Shown one piece after another: positions 33,009 to 42,629 of a stretch of 64,000 nucleotides of DNA. The notes beneath the pieces are model-generated. The model had not been told where the DNA came from. It did not search any database and was given only the letters and a program-made list of their open reading frames with translations. The position numbers and the translations under genes were made by a program. Position 1 is the stretch's first letter. Every line of letters begins with the position of its first letter. The stretch covers positions 44,769 to 108,768 of the forward strand of contig NZ_LRUN01000006.1 of NCBI RefSeq assembly GCF_001679645.1, in the 5' to 3' direction. Source of the DNA: Pseudomonas bananamidigenes (GTDB taxonomy: Bacteria > Pseudomonadota > Gammaproteobacteria > Pseudomonadales > Pseudomonadaceae).

Positions 33009-33950
33009 TCAACGCTGGATTTCGCGGTCGCGATCCAGTTCGTATGGCAGGTCGAGCAAATGCAGCGCCGGACCTTCGGCCGTGCCCAGACGCAAATCGC
33101 CTGCGTCGGCAGCTTCGGCCTGCAGCACCGCCAGCAGTTCAATATTTTGTTCGGCGCGGGCAGCCAGCACCACTTCGCCGATGGAACTGCCATGGCTTGG
33201 GGCGAACAGCGGGGTGCCCGGCTCAGGCAACTCGCTGGCGTCCAGTCGCACGCGGTACAGGCGACGCTTGAGCTTGCCCAGGTACTGCATGCGCGCAACG
33301 ATTTCCTGGCCGGTGTAGCAGCCTTTCTTGAAGCTCACGCCGCCGACCGCTTGCAGATTGAGCATCTGCGGAATGAACAGCTCACGGGTGCCCGGCATGA
33401 CCTGGCCGATACCGGCGCGGATCTGGCCCAGCAGCCATTGGTTGAGTTGGGCTTCGGTCAGTTGCGCGGACAATTTGCCTTTGATCGCGTCGGCCTGAGC
33501 GGCCGGGACCCAGAGTTCGGCACGTTCGGGGGAAACGCGAATCGCGATCAGCCCTTCGTGGCGAACCACACTGTCGGCGTCTGCCGGCAGTTCCAGACCC
33601 AGGCTGCTCAGGGCTGCATCCCCGTGATCCAGACCGAAGCGCACCCATGCGGCGCTTTCGTCGGTCAGTTTCGATTTGGAAAACACGGCGTATTTTTTCA
33701 GGTCCGCCAGTTGCGGCTCCAGCAGTTCACCGGCCATGGCCATCAGCACGCCATCGCCTTCGAGCACAATGCGGAAACTCGACTGCATCCGGCCTTTCTG
33801 CGTGCAACGGGCACCGAGGCTGGCCCGGTCATCGCTCAGGTAATTGATATTGCAGGTCAGCTGGCCTTGCAGGAATTTTCCGGCATCCGCGCCGCGAACC
33901 GCGAGAACGCCTTCATGAGAGAGGGTGCAGAAAAAAGCAGAATCGGCCAT
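33009..33950 (-). CDS. ygfZ: folate-dependent Fe-S assembly protein YgfZ (CAF17-like)
   Basis: This 313-residue protein has the GcvT-like folate-binding fold and the conserved KGCYTGQEIVARMQYLGK signature near residues 208-225 with its cysteine. YgfZ supports repair or assembly of 4Fe-4S clusters in enzymes such as MiaB. It is divergent from sdhE, a common gene order in gammaproteobacteria that also links it to succinate dehydrogenase assembly. Confidence 0.92.
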   Translation of the reverse strand: MADSAFFCTLSHEGVLAVRGADAGKFLQGQLTCNINYLSDDRASLGARCTQKGRMQSSFRIVLEGDGVLMAMAGELLEPQLADLKKYAVFSKSKLTDESAAWVRFGLDHGDAALSSLGLELPADADSVVRHEGLIAIRVSPERAELWVPAAQADAIKGKLSAQLTEAQLNQWLLGQIRAGIGQVMPGTRELFIPQMLNLQAVGGVSFKKGCYTGQEIVARMQYLGKLKRRLYRVRLDASELPEPGTPLFAPSHGSSIGEVVLAARAEQNIELLAVLQAEAADAGDLRLGTAEGPALHLLDLPYELDRDREIQR

Positions 33951-34099
33951 GGGTCATCGCAGGGTAAATAGACTGGGGCACATCATAAGGGGGTGGTGTT
34001 GAAATGGGTAGTTCATAAAGGATCGGTGGTGCCCGACCAAAGCCGACTGTTCGGCCCGTCTCGGGCCTGTATACTTGCGGCCTATTTGAGGAGTGCCCC

Positions 34100-34354
34100 A
34101 TGGTCGAACAAGTTGAACTGAATCGCCTCTTTTGGCACAGCCGTCGCGGCATGCTTGAGCTTGACGTGCTGCTGGTGCCGTTCGTGAAAGAGGTCTACTC
34201 GAATCTGAACGAGGTGGACCGGGCGCTGTATGTCCGCCTGCTGGAATGCGAGGATCAGGACATGTTCGGCTGGTTCATGGAACGCAGCGAATCGGAAGAT
34301 CCCGAGCTGCAACGCATGGTTCGCATGATTCTGGACCGTGTCCAGCCCAAGTAA
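34100..34354 (+). CDS. sdhE: succinate dehydrogenase assembly factor SdhE
   Basis: This 84-residue protein carries the RGMLELD (RGxxE) motif at residues 16-22 needed for covalent flavin attachment to SdhA. The [19 protein letters not shown] region is also typical. It promotes flavinylation of succinate dehydrogenase and fumarate reductase. It overlaps ygfX by 17 bp. Confidence 0.93.
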   Translation: MVEQVELNRLFWHSRRGMLELDVLLVPFVKEVYSNLNEVDRALYVRLLECEDQDMFGWFMERSESEDPELQRMVRMILDRVQPK

Positions 34355-34790
34355 CACGTTCGAATGCCGCTGGCAGGCCTCGCGGCAATTGCTGGCGGCG
34401 TATCTCCTGGCTCAGGCGTTCGCCCTGTGCGCTTTGTTTCTGCTTGTCCTGCCTTTATGGGGCAGTCTGCTTGGTGCAGTCGCTTGCCTGATCCATGGGG
34501 CGTGGGTGCTGCCCCGCCAGATTCTGTTGAGTCATCCCAAGGCTTTCTGCCGATTGCGTTGCGATGCCGATGGCTGGCAATTGTGGAATCGGGCCGATGG
34601 CTGGCAGCCGGTTCAGTTGCGACCGGACAGTCTGGCGCTACCCGTGATTGTGGTGCTGCGCTTTCGTTTGCGCGGCGAGTGGCGGGTCAGGTCGATCTGC
34701 GTGCCCCGGGATGCGCAGGCGGCGGATCTGCACCGACGCCTGCGGGTACGTCTCAAGTTCAGCCGACGTAGGTGGGCGGCACCAGAATAG
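34338..34790 (+). CDS. ygfX: YgfX-family membrane protein
   Basis: This 150-residue protein has two membrane segments close together ([20 protein letters not shown] and [19 protein letters not shown]) and then a basic, beta-rich tail. It fits YgfX (PF07254), the usual partner of sdhE (also described as the cptAB/yeeUV-like toxin pair). It overlaps sdhE by 17 bp. Its last 32 bp overlap the end of nadB on the other strand. Confidence 0.85.
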   Translation: MSSPSNTFECRWQASRQLLAAYLLAQAFALCALFLLVLPLWGSLLGAVACLIHGAWVLPRQILLSHPKAFCRLRCDADGWQLWNRADGWQPVQLRPDSLALPVIVVLRFRLRGEWRVRSICVPRDAQAADLHRRLRVRLKFSRRRWAAPE

Positions 34791-36375
34791 TGTCGAGGGC
34801 TTCGGGCAGCAGGTCCGGGTAGTCGAGGGTGTAATGCAGGCCTCGGCTCTCTTTGCGCTCCATGGCTGAGCGAATCATCAGTTCCGCCACTTGTGCCAGG
34901 TTGCGCAATTCGATCAGGTCGCGGCTGACTTTATAGTTGCTGTAGAACTCGTCGATTTCGTCCAGCAGCAGTCGCACGCGATGTTGTGCCCGTTGCAGAC
35001 GCTTGTTGGTGCGTACGATGCCGACATAGTCCCACATGAAGCGCCGCAGCTCGTCCCAGTTGTGCGCGATGATCACGTCTTCGTCGGAGTCGGTTACCTG
35101 GCTTGCGTCCCAGGCGGGCAAGGCGTGGGGGATGGCGACGTCGGACAGCTGTTCGAGGATGTCCGAGGCGGCAGAACGGGCGTAGACGAAGCATTCCAGC
35201 AGCGAGTTGCTGGCCATGCGGTTGGCGCCGTGCAGGCCGGTGAAGCTGGTTTCGCCGATGGCGTAGAGACCGGGTACGTCAGTGCGCCCCTGTTGGTCGA
35301 CCATCACGCCGCCGCAGGTGTAGTGCGCCGCCGGGACGACCGGGATTGGCTGTCTGGTGATATCGATGCCGAATCCGAGGCAGCGCTCGTATACCGTCGG
35401 GAAATGGGTTTTGATGAACGTATCGGGTTTGTGGCTGATGTCGAGATAGACGCAGTCCACACCCAGTCGCTTCATCTCATGGTCGATGGCTCGGGCCACG
35501 ATGTCCCGGGGCGCGAGCTCGGCGCGCGGGTCGAAACGCTGCATGAAGCTTTCGCCGTTCGGCAATTTCAAATGCGCGCCTTCTCCGCGCAGGGCTTCGG
35601 TGATCAGGAAACTCTTGGCCTGCGGGTGATACAGGCAGGTGGGGTGGAACTGATTGAACTCCAGGTTTGCCACGCGGCAACCCGAACGCCAGGCCATGGC
35701 GATGCCGTCGCCGCAGGCGCCGTCAGGATTGCTGGTATAGAGGTACACCTTGGCGGCGCCGCCGGAAGCCAGAATCACGAACCGTGCGCCGTAGGTGTCG
35801 ACTTCGCCGGTCTTGCGATTGAGTACGTAGGCGCCGAGGCAGCGGTCGCCGTCCAGCCCGAGGCGGCGTTCGGTGATCAGGTCCACCGCGACCCGCTGTT
35901 CCAGCAGTTCGATGTTCGAGCGTTTTCTGGCCTGGGCCAGCAAGGTCGTGAAGATGGCGGCGCCGGTGGCGTCGGCGGCGTGGATGATGCGGCGATGGCT
36001 GTGACCGCCTTCGCGAGTCAGGTGGAATTCGAATCCGCCGTCTTCTGCCCCGGACTGTTCGTCGCGGGTAAAGGGCACGCCTTGGTCGATCAGCCACCGG
36101 ATCGCCTCTTTGCTGTGCTCGACGGTGAAACGTACCGCATCCTCATGACACAGGCCGCCACCGGCGTTGAGCGTGTCATCGACGTGGGATTCGACGGTGT
36201 CGGTATCGTCCAGTACGGCTGCGACTCCCCCTTGGGCCCAATAAGTCGAGCCGTTGGCGAGATCACCTTTGCTCAATACGGCGATGCGCAAGTGACCGGG
36301 CAGGGTCAGCGCGAGACTCAAACCGGCAGCACCGCTGCCAATCACCAGGACATCGTGTTGAAACTGTTGGCTCAT
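34759..36375 (-). CDS. nadB: L-aspartate oxidase
   Basis: This 538-residue FAD enzyme oxidises aspartate to iminoaspartate, the first step of NAD synthesis. The start at ATG 36375 gives the length known for Pseudomonas. It has the dinucleotide fold [19 protein letters not shown], then [23 protein letters not shown] sequence ([20 protein letters not shown] near 355) and a C-terminal arginine-rich helical domain. It is divergent from algU, as in other pseudomonads, and 3'-overlaps ygfX. Confidence 0.95.
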   Translation of the reverse strand: MSQQFQHDVLVIGSGAAGLSLALTLPGHLRIAVLSKGDLANGSTYWAQGGVAAVLDDTDTVESHVDDTLNAGGGLCHEDAVRFTVEHSKEAIRWLIDQGVPFTRDEQSGAEDGGFEFHLTREGGHSHRRIIHAADATGAAIFTTLLAQARKRSNIELLEQRVAVDLITERRLGLDGDRCLGAYVLNRKTGEVDTYGARFVILASGGAAKVYLYTSNPDGACGDGIAMAWRSGCRVANLEFNQFHPTCLYHPQAKSFLITEALRGEGAHLKLPNGESFMQRFDPRAELAPRDIVARAIDHEMKRLGVDCVYLDISHKPDTFIKTHFPTVYERCLGFGIDITRQPIPVVPAAHYTCGGVMVDQQGRTDVPGLYAIGETSFTGLHGANRMASNSLLECFVYARSAASDILEQLSDVAIPHALPAWDASQVTDSDEDVIIAHNWDELRRFMWDYVGIVRTNKRLQRAQHRVRLLLDEIDEFYSNYKVSRDLIELRNLAQVAELMIRSAMERKESRGLHYTLDYPDLLPEALDTILVPPTYVG

Positions 36376-36653
36376 TTCAGGATTCCGCTCAATGCGACCC
36401 GGGTCGGGGTTGGCGCAAGACAGGCGGAGGGGCGAGTCGAGACAGCCACACAGCCCACTAGTATATAGAGGGGTGGGGCGGCACAATAGCCGGGCCGATA
36501 TGGCATTGTGAAACTATCGTGATGGAAAAATGCGGGCGCCTTTTCAGATGCTTTTTTCTCTGAATCAGGAAAAAAGCGGCTGTATCGCGGATGAAACAGG
36601 CTTTTTCCAGCCATGGTTGCCCAATGTCGCTTCTGTCCGGCTATAAATGTTTG

Positions 36654-36681
36654 GAACTTTTGCCAAAGGCTCAAGATCAAT
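36654..36681 (+). promoter_or_regulatory. candidate AlgU-dependent promoter 1 of algU
   Basis: GAACTT (36654-36659), a 17-bp spacer and TCAAT resemble the AlgU/sigma-22 consensus GAACTT-N16/17-TCTGA, with a weaker -10. It lies about 255 bp upstream of the algU start. Confidence 0.45.
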
Positions 36682-36848
36682 AGACAGTTGCCTGAATCAA
36701 GGGACAGTGTCGGCTTCAAGGCGGAATCCGTGGTTGGATTCTCGCCAGTGAGCCGATGAAAAGATTATTCGCGCAGCCGGCTTGTCCCGCGCTGCGTTTT
36801 TCGTGCGTGTCAAATCAGAAGCCCGCAGGAAACTTGCTTGGAGGGGGA

Positions 36849-36875
36849 GAACTTTTGCGAAAAGCCCGAGTCTAT
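36849..36875 (+). promoter_or_regulatory. candidate AlgU-dependent promoter 2 of algU
   Basis: GAACTT (36849-36854), a 16-bp spacer (TTGCGAAAAGCCCGAG) and TCTAT give a close match to the AlgU consensus. It lies 60 bp upstream of the algU start, where autoregulation of this operon is known in pseudomonads. Confidence 0.65.
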
Positions 36876-36934
36876 GTCTGCAAGTCCGGTCGATTGGTCG
36901 TGCAAGCCTCCTCCGAGTTTATCGAGGAGTGTTC

Positions 36935-37516
36935 ATGCTAACCCAGGAAGAGGATCAGCAGCTGGTCGAGCGCGTTCAGCGCGGCGACAAGCGAGCTTTC
37001 GATCTGCTCGTGTTGAAGTATCAACACAAAATTCTCGGGTTGATCGTGCGTTTCGTGCACGACACCCATGAAGCCCAGGACGTTGCGCAAGAAGCCTTTA
37101 TCAAGGCGTACCGAGCGCTTGGAAACTTTCGCGGAGACAGTGCCTTTTATACATGGCTGTACCGCATCGCCATCAACACGGCGAAAAACTATCTGGTTTC
37201 ACGCGGCCGCCGGCCGCCGGATAGCGATGTCAGCTCGGAAGATGCAGAGTTCTATGACGGCGATCACGGCCTGAAGGATCTTGAATCTCCAGAGCGTTCA
37301 TTGCTGCGGGATGAGATCGAAGGCACCGTCCATCGAACCATCCAGCAATTGCCAGAGGATTTGCGCACGGCTTTAACTTTGCGTGAATTCGATGGTCTGA
37401 GTTACGAGGACATCGCGAGTGTCATGCAATGTCCGGTTGGTACCGTGCGCTCCCGGATTTTTCGCGCTCGGGAGGCCATCGATAAAGCCCTGCAGCCGTT
37501 GTTGCAGGAAAACTAA
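36935..37516 (+). CDS. algU: extracytoplasmic-stress sigma factor AlgU (RpoE/AlgT)
   Basis: This 193-residue ECF sigma factor starts at ATG 36935 (MLTQEEDQQLVERVQRGDKR). Region 2 contains DVAQEAFIKAYRAL and FYTWLYRIAINTAKNYL. Region 4 contains LREFDGLSYEDIASVMQCPVGTVRSRIF. It directs envelope-stress and alginate genes and is held by MucA. It is the head of algU-mucA-mucB and likely activates its own promoter. Confidence 0.97.
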   Translation: MLTQEEDQQLVERVQRGDKRAFDLLVLKYQHKILGLIVRFVHDTHEAQDVAQEAFIKAYRALGNFRGDSAFYTWLYRIAINTAKNYLVSRGRRPPDSDVSSEDAEFYDGDHGLKDLESPERSLLRDEIEGTVHRTIQQLPEDLRTALTLREFDGLSYEDIASVMQCPVGTVRSRIFRAREAIDKALQPLLQEN

Positions 37517-37547
37517 AGACAGCGGCGACAGCCAAGAGAGGAACGCC

Positions 37548-38135
37548 ATGAGTCGGGAAGCCCTGCAGGAATCGCTGTCCGCAGTGATGGATAACGAAGC
37601 GGACGAACTGGAATTGCGTCGAGTGCTCAACGCACTGGATGATGTTGAAACCCGCGAAACCTGGGCTCGTTACCAGATCGCTCGGGCAGCCATGCACAAG
37701 GATCTGCTGCTGCCACGCCTGGATCTCGCTGCGGCGGTTTCTGCTGCGCTGGAAGATGAAGCCACTCCAGCCAAAGTGTCCCGTGGTCCTTGGCGCAGCC
37801 TGGGGCGTCTGGCCGTTGCAGCTTCTGTGACCGTTGCCGTGCTGGCCGGTGTTCGTCTGTACAACCAGGATGAAATCGCCGGTGTTGAACTCGCGCAACA
37901 ATCCAATCAGCCAGCATTGGCCGTTCCTCAAGTAAAAGGCCCGGCTGTATTGGCCGGCTACAATGAGAGTTCGGAAGCCACCGGCCCTATGGCCAATGGT
38001 GTGCTGCAAGGTCAGCCGGGCTGGCACGATCAGCGTCTGCCGGGTTACCTGCGTCAACACGCCCAGCAAGCCGCGCTGAAAGGCACTGAAAGTGCCCTGC
38101 CTTATGCACGAGCAGCCAGTCTGGAAAACCGTTAA
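37548..38135 (+). CDS. mucA: anti-sigma factor MucA
   Basis: This 195-residue inner-membrane protein has a cytoplasmic AlgU-binding N-terminus (SREALQESLSAVMDNEADEL, then RETWARYQIARAAMH), one membrane segment (about 84-104) and a periplasmic C-terminus that is the target of AlgW and MucB. The sequence is full-length, with no mucoidy-type truncation. It lies 31 bp after algU. Confidence 0.95.
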   Translation: MSREALQESLSAVMDNEADELELRRVLNALDDVETRETWARYQIARAAMHKDLLLPRLDLAAAVSAALEDEATPAKVSRGPWRSLGRLAVAASVTVAVLAGVRLYNQDEIAGVELAQQSNQPALAVPQVKGPAVLAGYNESSEATGPMANGVLQGQPGWHDQRLPGYLRQHAQQAALKGTESALPYARAASLENR

Positions 38136-38143
38136 GGAGGATC

Positions 38144-39106
38144 ATGCGCGCCATACCTCTACTTTCGCTTCTGCTCAGTGGCTGGTTCGTTGTTCCCGCC
38201 CATGCCGATGAGGCCCAGGACTGGCTGACCCGTCTGGGCCAGGCGGAGCAGCAGCAAAGCTTTCACGGCACATTCGTCTACGAGCGTAACGGTAGTTTTT
38301 CTACCCACAGCATCTGGCATCGTGTCCAGAACGGGCAAGTGCGTGAGCGCTTGCTCCAGCTTGATGGTTCTGCACAGGAAGTCGTGCGCGTTGATGGGCA
38401 TACTCAATGCGTCAGCGGAACCCTGATTGCGGGGCTGGGAGATTCTCCAAATTCTGCCGCTCGTTCTCTTGACCCCCAGAAACTGAAGAATTGGTATGAG
38501 CTTGCCGTAATCGGCAAGTCACGCGTGGCCGGGCGTGAGGCGGTAATCGTATCGTTGACGCCAAGAGATCAATATCGCTACGGTTTCGAGCTGCATCTGG
38601 ACAAGGAAACCGGGTTGCCACTCAAGTCTCTGTTGCTCAATGACAAGGGACAGCTGCTTGAGCGGTTCCAGTTCACTCGTCTGGATACCTCCGAGGTTCC
38701 GTCCGACAAGGAACTTCAGGCCGCCTCCGACTGTAAGCCGGTCAACCTCGAGAGTGACAAGGCTTCAGCCGTCAAGGCCGCTCAAGTCTGGCGATCCGAT
38801 TGGTTGCCCCCCGGCTTCGAGCTCACCAGCAGTTCCTCGCACAAGGATCCCGACACCAAGACCCAGGTCAACAGTCTGCTATATGACGATGGACTGGCTC
38901 GTTTCTCGGTGTTTCTGGAGCCGCTCAATGGTGCAGTCGTCACGGATACCCGGACTCAGTTGGGTCCTACCGTCGCTGTATCCCGCCGTTTGACTACGCC
39001 GCAGGGCGAAATGATGGTGACGGTGGTCGGCGAAATTCCGATTGGCACTGCCGAGCGGATTGCCCTGTCGATACGCAATGATGGCGCTGCAACCAGCAAG
39101 CAGTGA
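38144..39106 (+). CDS. mucB: sigma-factor regulatory protein MucB (RseB)
   Basis: This 320-residue periplasmic protein has a signal peptide ending at VPAHA-DEAQDWL. The RseB-type LolA-like fold begins QQQSFHGTFVYERNGSFSTH, and VAGREAVIVSLTPRDQYRYG follows. MucB binds the periplasmic part of MucA, shields it from AlgW, and responds to lipid or lipopolysaccharide signals. It lies 8 bp after mucA. Confidence 0.95.
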   Translation: MRAIPLLSLLLSGWFVVPAHADEAQDWLTRLGQAEQQQSFHGTFVYERNGSFSTHSIWHRVQNGQVRERLLQLDGSAQEVVRVDGHTQCVSGTLIAGLGDSPNSAARSLDPQKLKNWYELAVIGKSRVAGREAVIVSLTPRDQYRYGFELHLDKETGLPLKSLLLNDKGQLLERFQFTRLDTSEVPSDKELQAASDCKPVNLESDKASAVKAAQVWRSDWLPPGFELTSSSSHKDPDTKTQVNSLLYDDGLARFSVFLEPLNGAVVTDTRTQLGPTVAVSRRLTTPQGEMMVTVVGEIPIGTAERIALSIRNDGAATSKQ

Positions 39107-39167
39107 GCTGATTCCAGCCGTTTCCACTTCGTGTTCGAGATGTGAAATGTTTGCTGAGCATTTTCAT

Positions 39168-39218
39168 TTGCAAATAACCCGAAAATTTTTTATAGGTCAG
39201 AGCCTCTCGGCTCTGGCC
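39168..39218 (+). promoter_or_regulatory. candidate promoter and hairpin before mucD
   Basis: TTGCAA (39168-39173), a 17-bp spacer and TATAGG (39191-39196) form a good sigma-70-like promoter. A 10-bp hairpin (GGTCAGAGCC, then TCTC, then GGCTCTGGCC) at 39195-39218 overlaps the expected start site and is followed by T-rich sequence. It may instead be a weak terminator or attenuator after mucB. Confidence 0.45.
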
Positions 39219-39312
39219 TTGTTTGTTGTTCCCGGAACAAAAATGCCGGCCTGCGGTTTCCGGTGTTCCTTGCTCCATATCGCTTAACCCTGCTCGTCGT
39301 AACGGGAGCTGT

Positions 39313-40761
39313 ATGTCGATACCAAGTTTGAAGTCTTATCTCTCCGTCATCACCGCTGTGCTGGTGCTCGGTCAGGCTGTCCCGGCAGTCAGTGCGGCTG
39401 AAGCGGCCAGTCCGGTCAACCTGCCGGATTTCACCCAGTTGGTTGAAAAGGCCTCGCCTGCGGTGGTGAACATCAGTACCACGCAAAAACTGCCGGATCG
39501 CAAAGTGAACCAGCAGATGCCTGATCTGGAAGGTTTGCCGCCGATGCTGCGTGAGTTCTTCGAGCGGGGCATGCCACCGCAGCAGCGTTCGCCACGTGGT
39601 GACCGTCAGCGTGAAGCGCAATCGCTGGGTTCGGGCTTCATCATTTCGCCGGATGGCTACATCCTGACCAACAACCATGTGATCGCCGATGCCGACGAAA
39701 TCCTCGTTAGACTGGCGGATCGAAGCGAAATGAAAGCCAAGCTGATCGGCACCGACCCACGCTCCGACGTGGCCCTGCTGAAAATCGAAGGCAAGGATCT
39801 GCCGGTGCTGAAGCTCGGCAAATCTCAGGACCTGAAAGCCGGTCAGTGGGTCGTGGCGATCGGTTCGCCGTTCGGCTTCGACCACACGGTGACCCAGGGC
39901 ATCGTCAGCGCCGTTGGCCGCAGTTTGCCGAACGAAAACTATGTGCCTTTCATTCAGACCGACGTGCCGATCAACCCGGGCAACTCCGGTGGTCCGCTGT
40001 TCAATCTGAACGGTGAAGTGGTGGGGATCAACTCGCAGATCTACACCCGCTCCGGTGGCTTCATGGGCGTTTCCTTCGCTATCCCGATCGATGTTGCCAT
40101 GGATGTCTCCAACCAGCTGAAAAGCGGTGGCAAGGTGAGTCGCGGCTGGTTGGGCGTTGTCATTCAGGAAGTGAACAAGGATCTGGCCGAGTCGTTCGGT
40201 CTGGAAAAACCGGCCGGTGCGCTGGTGGCTCAGATCCAGGATGACGGCCCGGCTGCCAAGGGTGGGCTGCAAGTAGGCGACGTGATCCTGAGCATGAACG
40301 GTCAACCGATTGTCATGTCCGCTGATCTTCCTCACCTGGTAGGTGCTTTGAAAGCTGGCGCCAAGGCCAATCTGGAAGTGATTCGTGAGGGCAAGCGCAA
40401 GAATATCGAGCTGACGGTCGGCGCGATTCCTGACGAAGACAAGGAGCTGGATGCCTTGCCGAAATCCGGCGTCGAGACCAGCAGTAATCGCCTCGGTGTT
40501 TCCGTGGCCGAACTGACCGCTGAGCAGAAGAAAACCTACGACCTCAAAGGTGGTGTGGTGATCAAGGAGGTGCAGGACGGTCCTGCCGCACTGATTGGCC
40601 TGCAGCCAGGCGACATCATCACCCATCTGAACAACCAGGCCATCGGTTCGGCCAAGGAGTTCGGGGAGATCGCCAAGGCACTGCCGAAGAATCGCTCGGT
40701 ATCGATGCGGGTTCTGCGTCAGGGACGTGCCAGCTTCATTACCTTCAAGCTGGCTGAATGA
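39313..40761 (+). CDS. mucD: periplasmic serine protease MucD (DegP/HtrA type)
   Basis: This 482-residue protein has a signal peptide ending near VSAAEA. The trypsin-like domain has the triad H122 (TNNHVIAD), D152 (RSDVALL) and S225 (PGNSGGPLF). Two PDZ domains follow (about 260-355 and 385-475). It degrades misfolded envelope proteins and dampens AlgU activation. The start ATG 39313 gives the expected length. It is closed by a terminator. No mucC gene precedes it. Confidence 0.96.
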   Translation: MSIPSLKSYLSVITAVLVLGQAVPAVSAAEAASPVNLPDFTQLVEKASPAVVNISTTQKLPDRKVNQQMPDLEGLPPMLREFFERGMPPQQRSPRGDRQREAQSLGSGFIISPDGYILTNNHVIADADEILVRLADRSEMKAKLIGTDPRSDVALLKIEGKDLPVLKLGKSQDLKAGQWVVAIGSPFGFDHTVTQGIVSAVGRSLPNENYVPFIQTDVPINPGNSGGPLFNLNGEVVGINSQIYTRSGGFMGVSFAIPIDVAMDVSNQLKSGGKVSRGWLGVVIQEVNKDLAESFGLEKPAGALVAQIQDDGPAAKGGLQVGDVILSMNGQPIVMSADLPHLVGALKAGAKANLEVIREGKRKNIELTVGAIPDEDKELDALPKSGVETSSNRLGVSVAELTAEQKKTYDLKGGVVIKEVQDGPAALIGLQPGDIITHLNNQAIGSAKEFGEIAKALPKNRSVSMRVLRQGRASFITFKLAE

Positions 40762-40783
40762 TCCGATAGCTGTCGCGTAAATG

Positions 40784-40813
40784 AAAAAACCGCCTCGAAT
40801 GAGGCGGTTTTTT
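40784..40813. terminator. bidirectional intrinsic terminator
   Basis: A 13-bp stem (AAAAAACCGCCTC / GAGGCGGTTTTTT) around GAAT separates mucD from the convergent bepA gene. Confidence 0.92.
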
Positions 40814-40826
40814 CATGCCCGCAGTT

Positions 40827-42260
40827 TTATCCCATCATGTCCTTGATCATGCGTTCCTGCTCCATCAGCTCACGCTGACGAGCGTCGATACGCGACGATA
40901 GCGGGAAGTTGTTGCCGGCCTTGCGCTTGGCAAAATCCAGTTGCTGGATGGCCTGGCGATAGTCGCCGACCAGTGCGAAATACTCGGCGCGGGCTTGATG
41001 CAGGCCAATGATATTGCCAGACAAACCACGGGTCTCCGCCACCTGATACCAGACGTCCGGATCGTCCGGGCGTGATTTCAGCAAGCCTTCAAGTGCCTTT
41101 TCCGCATCGGCCGTACGGTTCTGCTTCAGCAGCAGATCGACACGTACCTGGTTCAGCGGATAGTTACCCGGGTATTGCGTCAGCATGCGGTCGACCCGTG
41201 ACTGCGCGTCTGCCAGGCGATTGTTGGTGATGTCCAGATCGATCTGGGCGAGGTTGTAGATGATTTCGTTCGGCGACTGCGCCAGCAACTGCGTGAGGTT
41301 CGCTCGCGCCTCATTCAGCTGGCCTCCCTTGATCTGGGCGATCGCCAGACCGTAACGGGCCACATTGTTTTTCGGGTTTTCGTCCAGTTGCGCCCGGAAG
41401 CGTTTTGCACCCATCCCGGGGGTTTCTTCATAGATCAGCTGTACCCGTGCGCGGATCAACTGATAGCGCATGCTGTCCTCAATGCCGCCGGGCTTGGCCT
41501 GCTCTGCGCGGTTGCGGGTGTCGGCGATGCGGGATTCGGTTACCGGGTGAGTCAGCAGGAATTCCGGCGGCTTGGCATCGTAACGGTACTGGCGCATCAG
41601 GCGCTCGAACATGGTCGGCATGGAGCGGGGGTCGTAACCGGCCTTTTCCAGATTGAGGATGCCGATGCGGTCAGCCTCTTGCTCGTTCTGGCGCGAGAAG
41701 GTGCGCTGCGACTGGATCGCTGCCGCCTGAGTACCGGCGATGGTCGCAATCCCTGCATCGCCGCCACCGGCTGCTGCGATCACGATGCCGGCCAGCAGGG
41801 CGGCCATCATCGGTACCTGCATCCGCTGGGAGGCCTCGACGCCGCGAGCGAAGTGGCGTTGTGACAAGTGTGCCAGTTCGTGGGCCAGCACCGAGGCATA
41901 TTCACCTTCGGTCTGGGCGTTGAGGAAAAGGCCGCCGTTGACCCCGACAATCCCGCCAGGTGCCGCGAAGGCGTTGAGCTGCGGGCTGTTGATCAGTATG
42001 AACTCCAGGCGTCGGTCGTTGACCTGGCTGGTTTCCACCAGTTTATAGACGCTGGACTCGACGTAATCCTTGAGCTGGGGATCGTTGAGTTGCGAAACCT
42101 GGCTGCGCAGCAATGCCAGCCAGGCACGGCCCAGTTGGTATTCCTGTTGTGGCGAGACGATGGCAGAGCTGGCGTCACCGAGTGACGGCAGGTCGTCGGC
42201 AAAGCCCGGTGAGGCGAGCAGGCAAGCGAGCGTCAGCAGGGTAGGGCGCAAAAATGTCAT
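40827..42260 (-). CDS. bepA: M48 metalloprotease/chaperone BepA-like
   Basis: This 477-residue periplasmic protein has a signal peptide ending at SPGFA-DDL. The zinc peptidase site is VLAHELAHLSQRHF (H127, E128, H131), with a third ligand E193 in NEQEADRIG. C-terminal TPR helices run from about 300 to 460. BepA degrades or helps insert outer-membrane proteins with the BAM complex. ATG 42260 was taken rather than an ATG seven codons upstream because the signal peptide then begins MTFLRPTLLTLA. Confidence 0.9.
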   Translation of the reverse strand: MTFLRPTLLTLACLLASPGFADDLPSLGDASSAIVSPQQEYQLGRAWLALLRSQVSQLNDPQLKDYVESSVYKLVETSQVNDRRLEFILINSPQLNAFAAPGGIVGVNGGLFLNAQTEGEYASVLAHELAHLSQRHFARGVEASQRMQVPMMAALLAGIVIAAAGGGDAGIATIAGTQAAAIQSQRTFSRQNEQEADRIGILNLEKAGYDPRSMPTMFERLMRQYRYDAKPPEFLLTHPVTESRIADTRNRAEQAKPGGIEDSMRYQLIRARVQLIYEETPGMGAKRFRAQLDENPKNNVARYGLAIAQIKGGQLNEARANLTQLLAQSPNEIIYNLAQIDLDITNNRLADAQSRVDRMLTQYPGNYPLNQVRVDLLLKQNRTADAEKALEGLLKSRPDDPDVWYQVAETRGLSGNIIGLHQARAEYFALVGDYRQAIQQLDFAKRKAGNNFPLSSRIDARQRELMEQERMIKDMMG

Positions 42261-42357
42261 GCACAAAGCCTTAGTCGACAAAGTCCTTACTGTAGCCGGA
42301 CACCGGGCCTGCGACCAGATATTCTAGGCAGCCTGACCACCTGATCCGGAGTGACGC

Positions 42358-42597
42358 ATGACCGACGCCGTAGCCCACGACTGTGAACTGGACGCCAGCG
42401 GCCTGAACTGTCCGTTGCCGTTGCTCAAGGCCAAGATGGAACTGAACAGGTTGCCCAGCGGTGCGGTACTGAAGGTGATCGCCACGGATGCCGGCTCACA
42501 GCGCGACTTTCGCACCTTTGCGCGGTTGGCCGGTCATACGCTGCTGCATGAAGAAGACGAGGCAGGCGTCTACCGTTACTGGTTGAAAAAAGCCTGA
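42358..42597 (+). CDS. tusA: sulfurtransferase TusA family protein
   Basis: This 79-residue protein has the catalytic cysteine in DASGLNCPLPLLKAKMEL (C20) and the usual TusA/YeeD length. It carries persulfide sulfur, for example to molybdenum-cofactor enzymes or tRNA thiolation. It is divergent from bepA and lies 32 bp before perM. Confidence 0.88.
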   Translation: MTDAVAHDCELDASGLNCPLPLLKAKMELNRLPSGAVLKVIATDAGSQRDFRTFARLAGHTLLHEEDEAGVYRYWLKKA

Positions 42598-42629
42598 AAT
42601 CGACAGCGTAAAAGACCTAAGGATTATTG

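Larger units (their letters stand above)
36376..36934. other. nadB-algU divergent regulatory region
   Basis: 559 bp without a gene separate nadB and algU. The region contains two sigma-22-type promoter candidates for algU (36654 and 36849). The part near nadB (about 36376-36600) shows no convincing coding frame. A plus-strand frame from 36782 runs into algU but is non-conserved, so it is treated as the leader. Confidence 0.6.

Noticed and set aside
34891..36468. A 525-residue plus-strand frame opposite nadB
   Set aside because: It mirrors nadB, lacks motifs, and shows the Val/Gln/Gly-rich composition typical of antisense frames.
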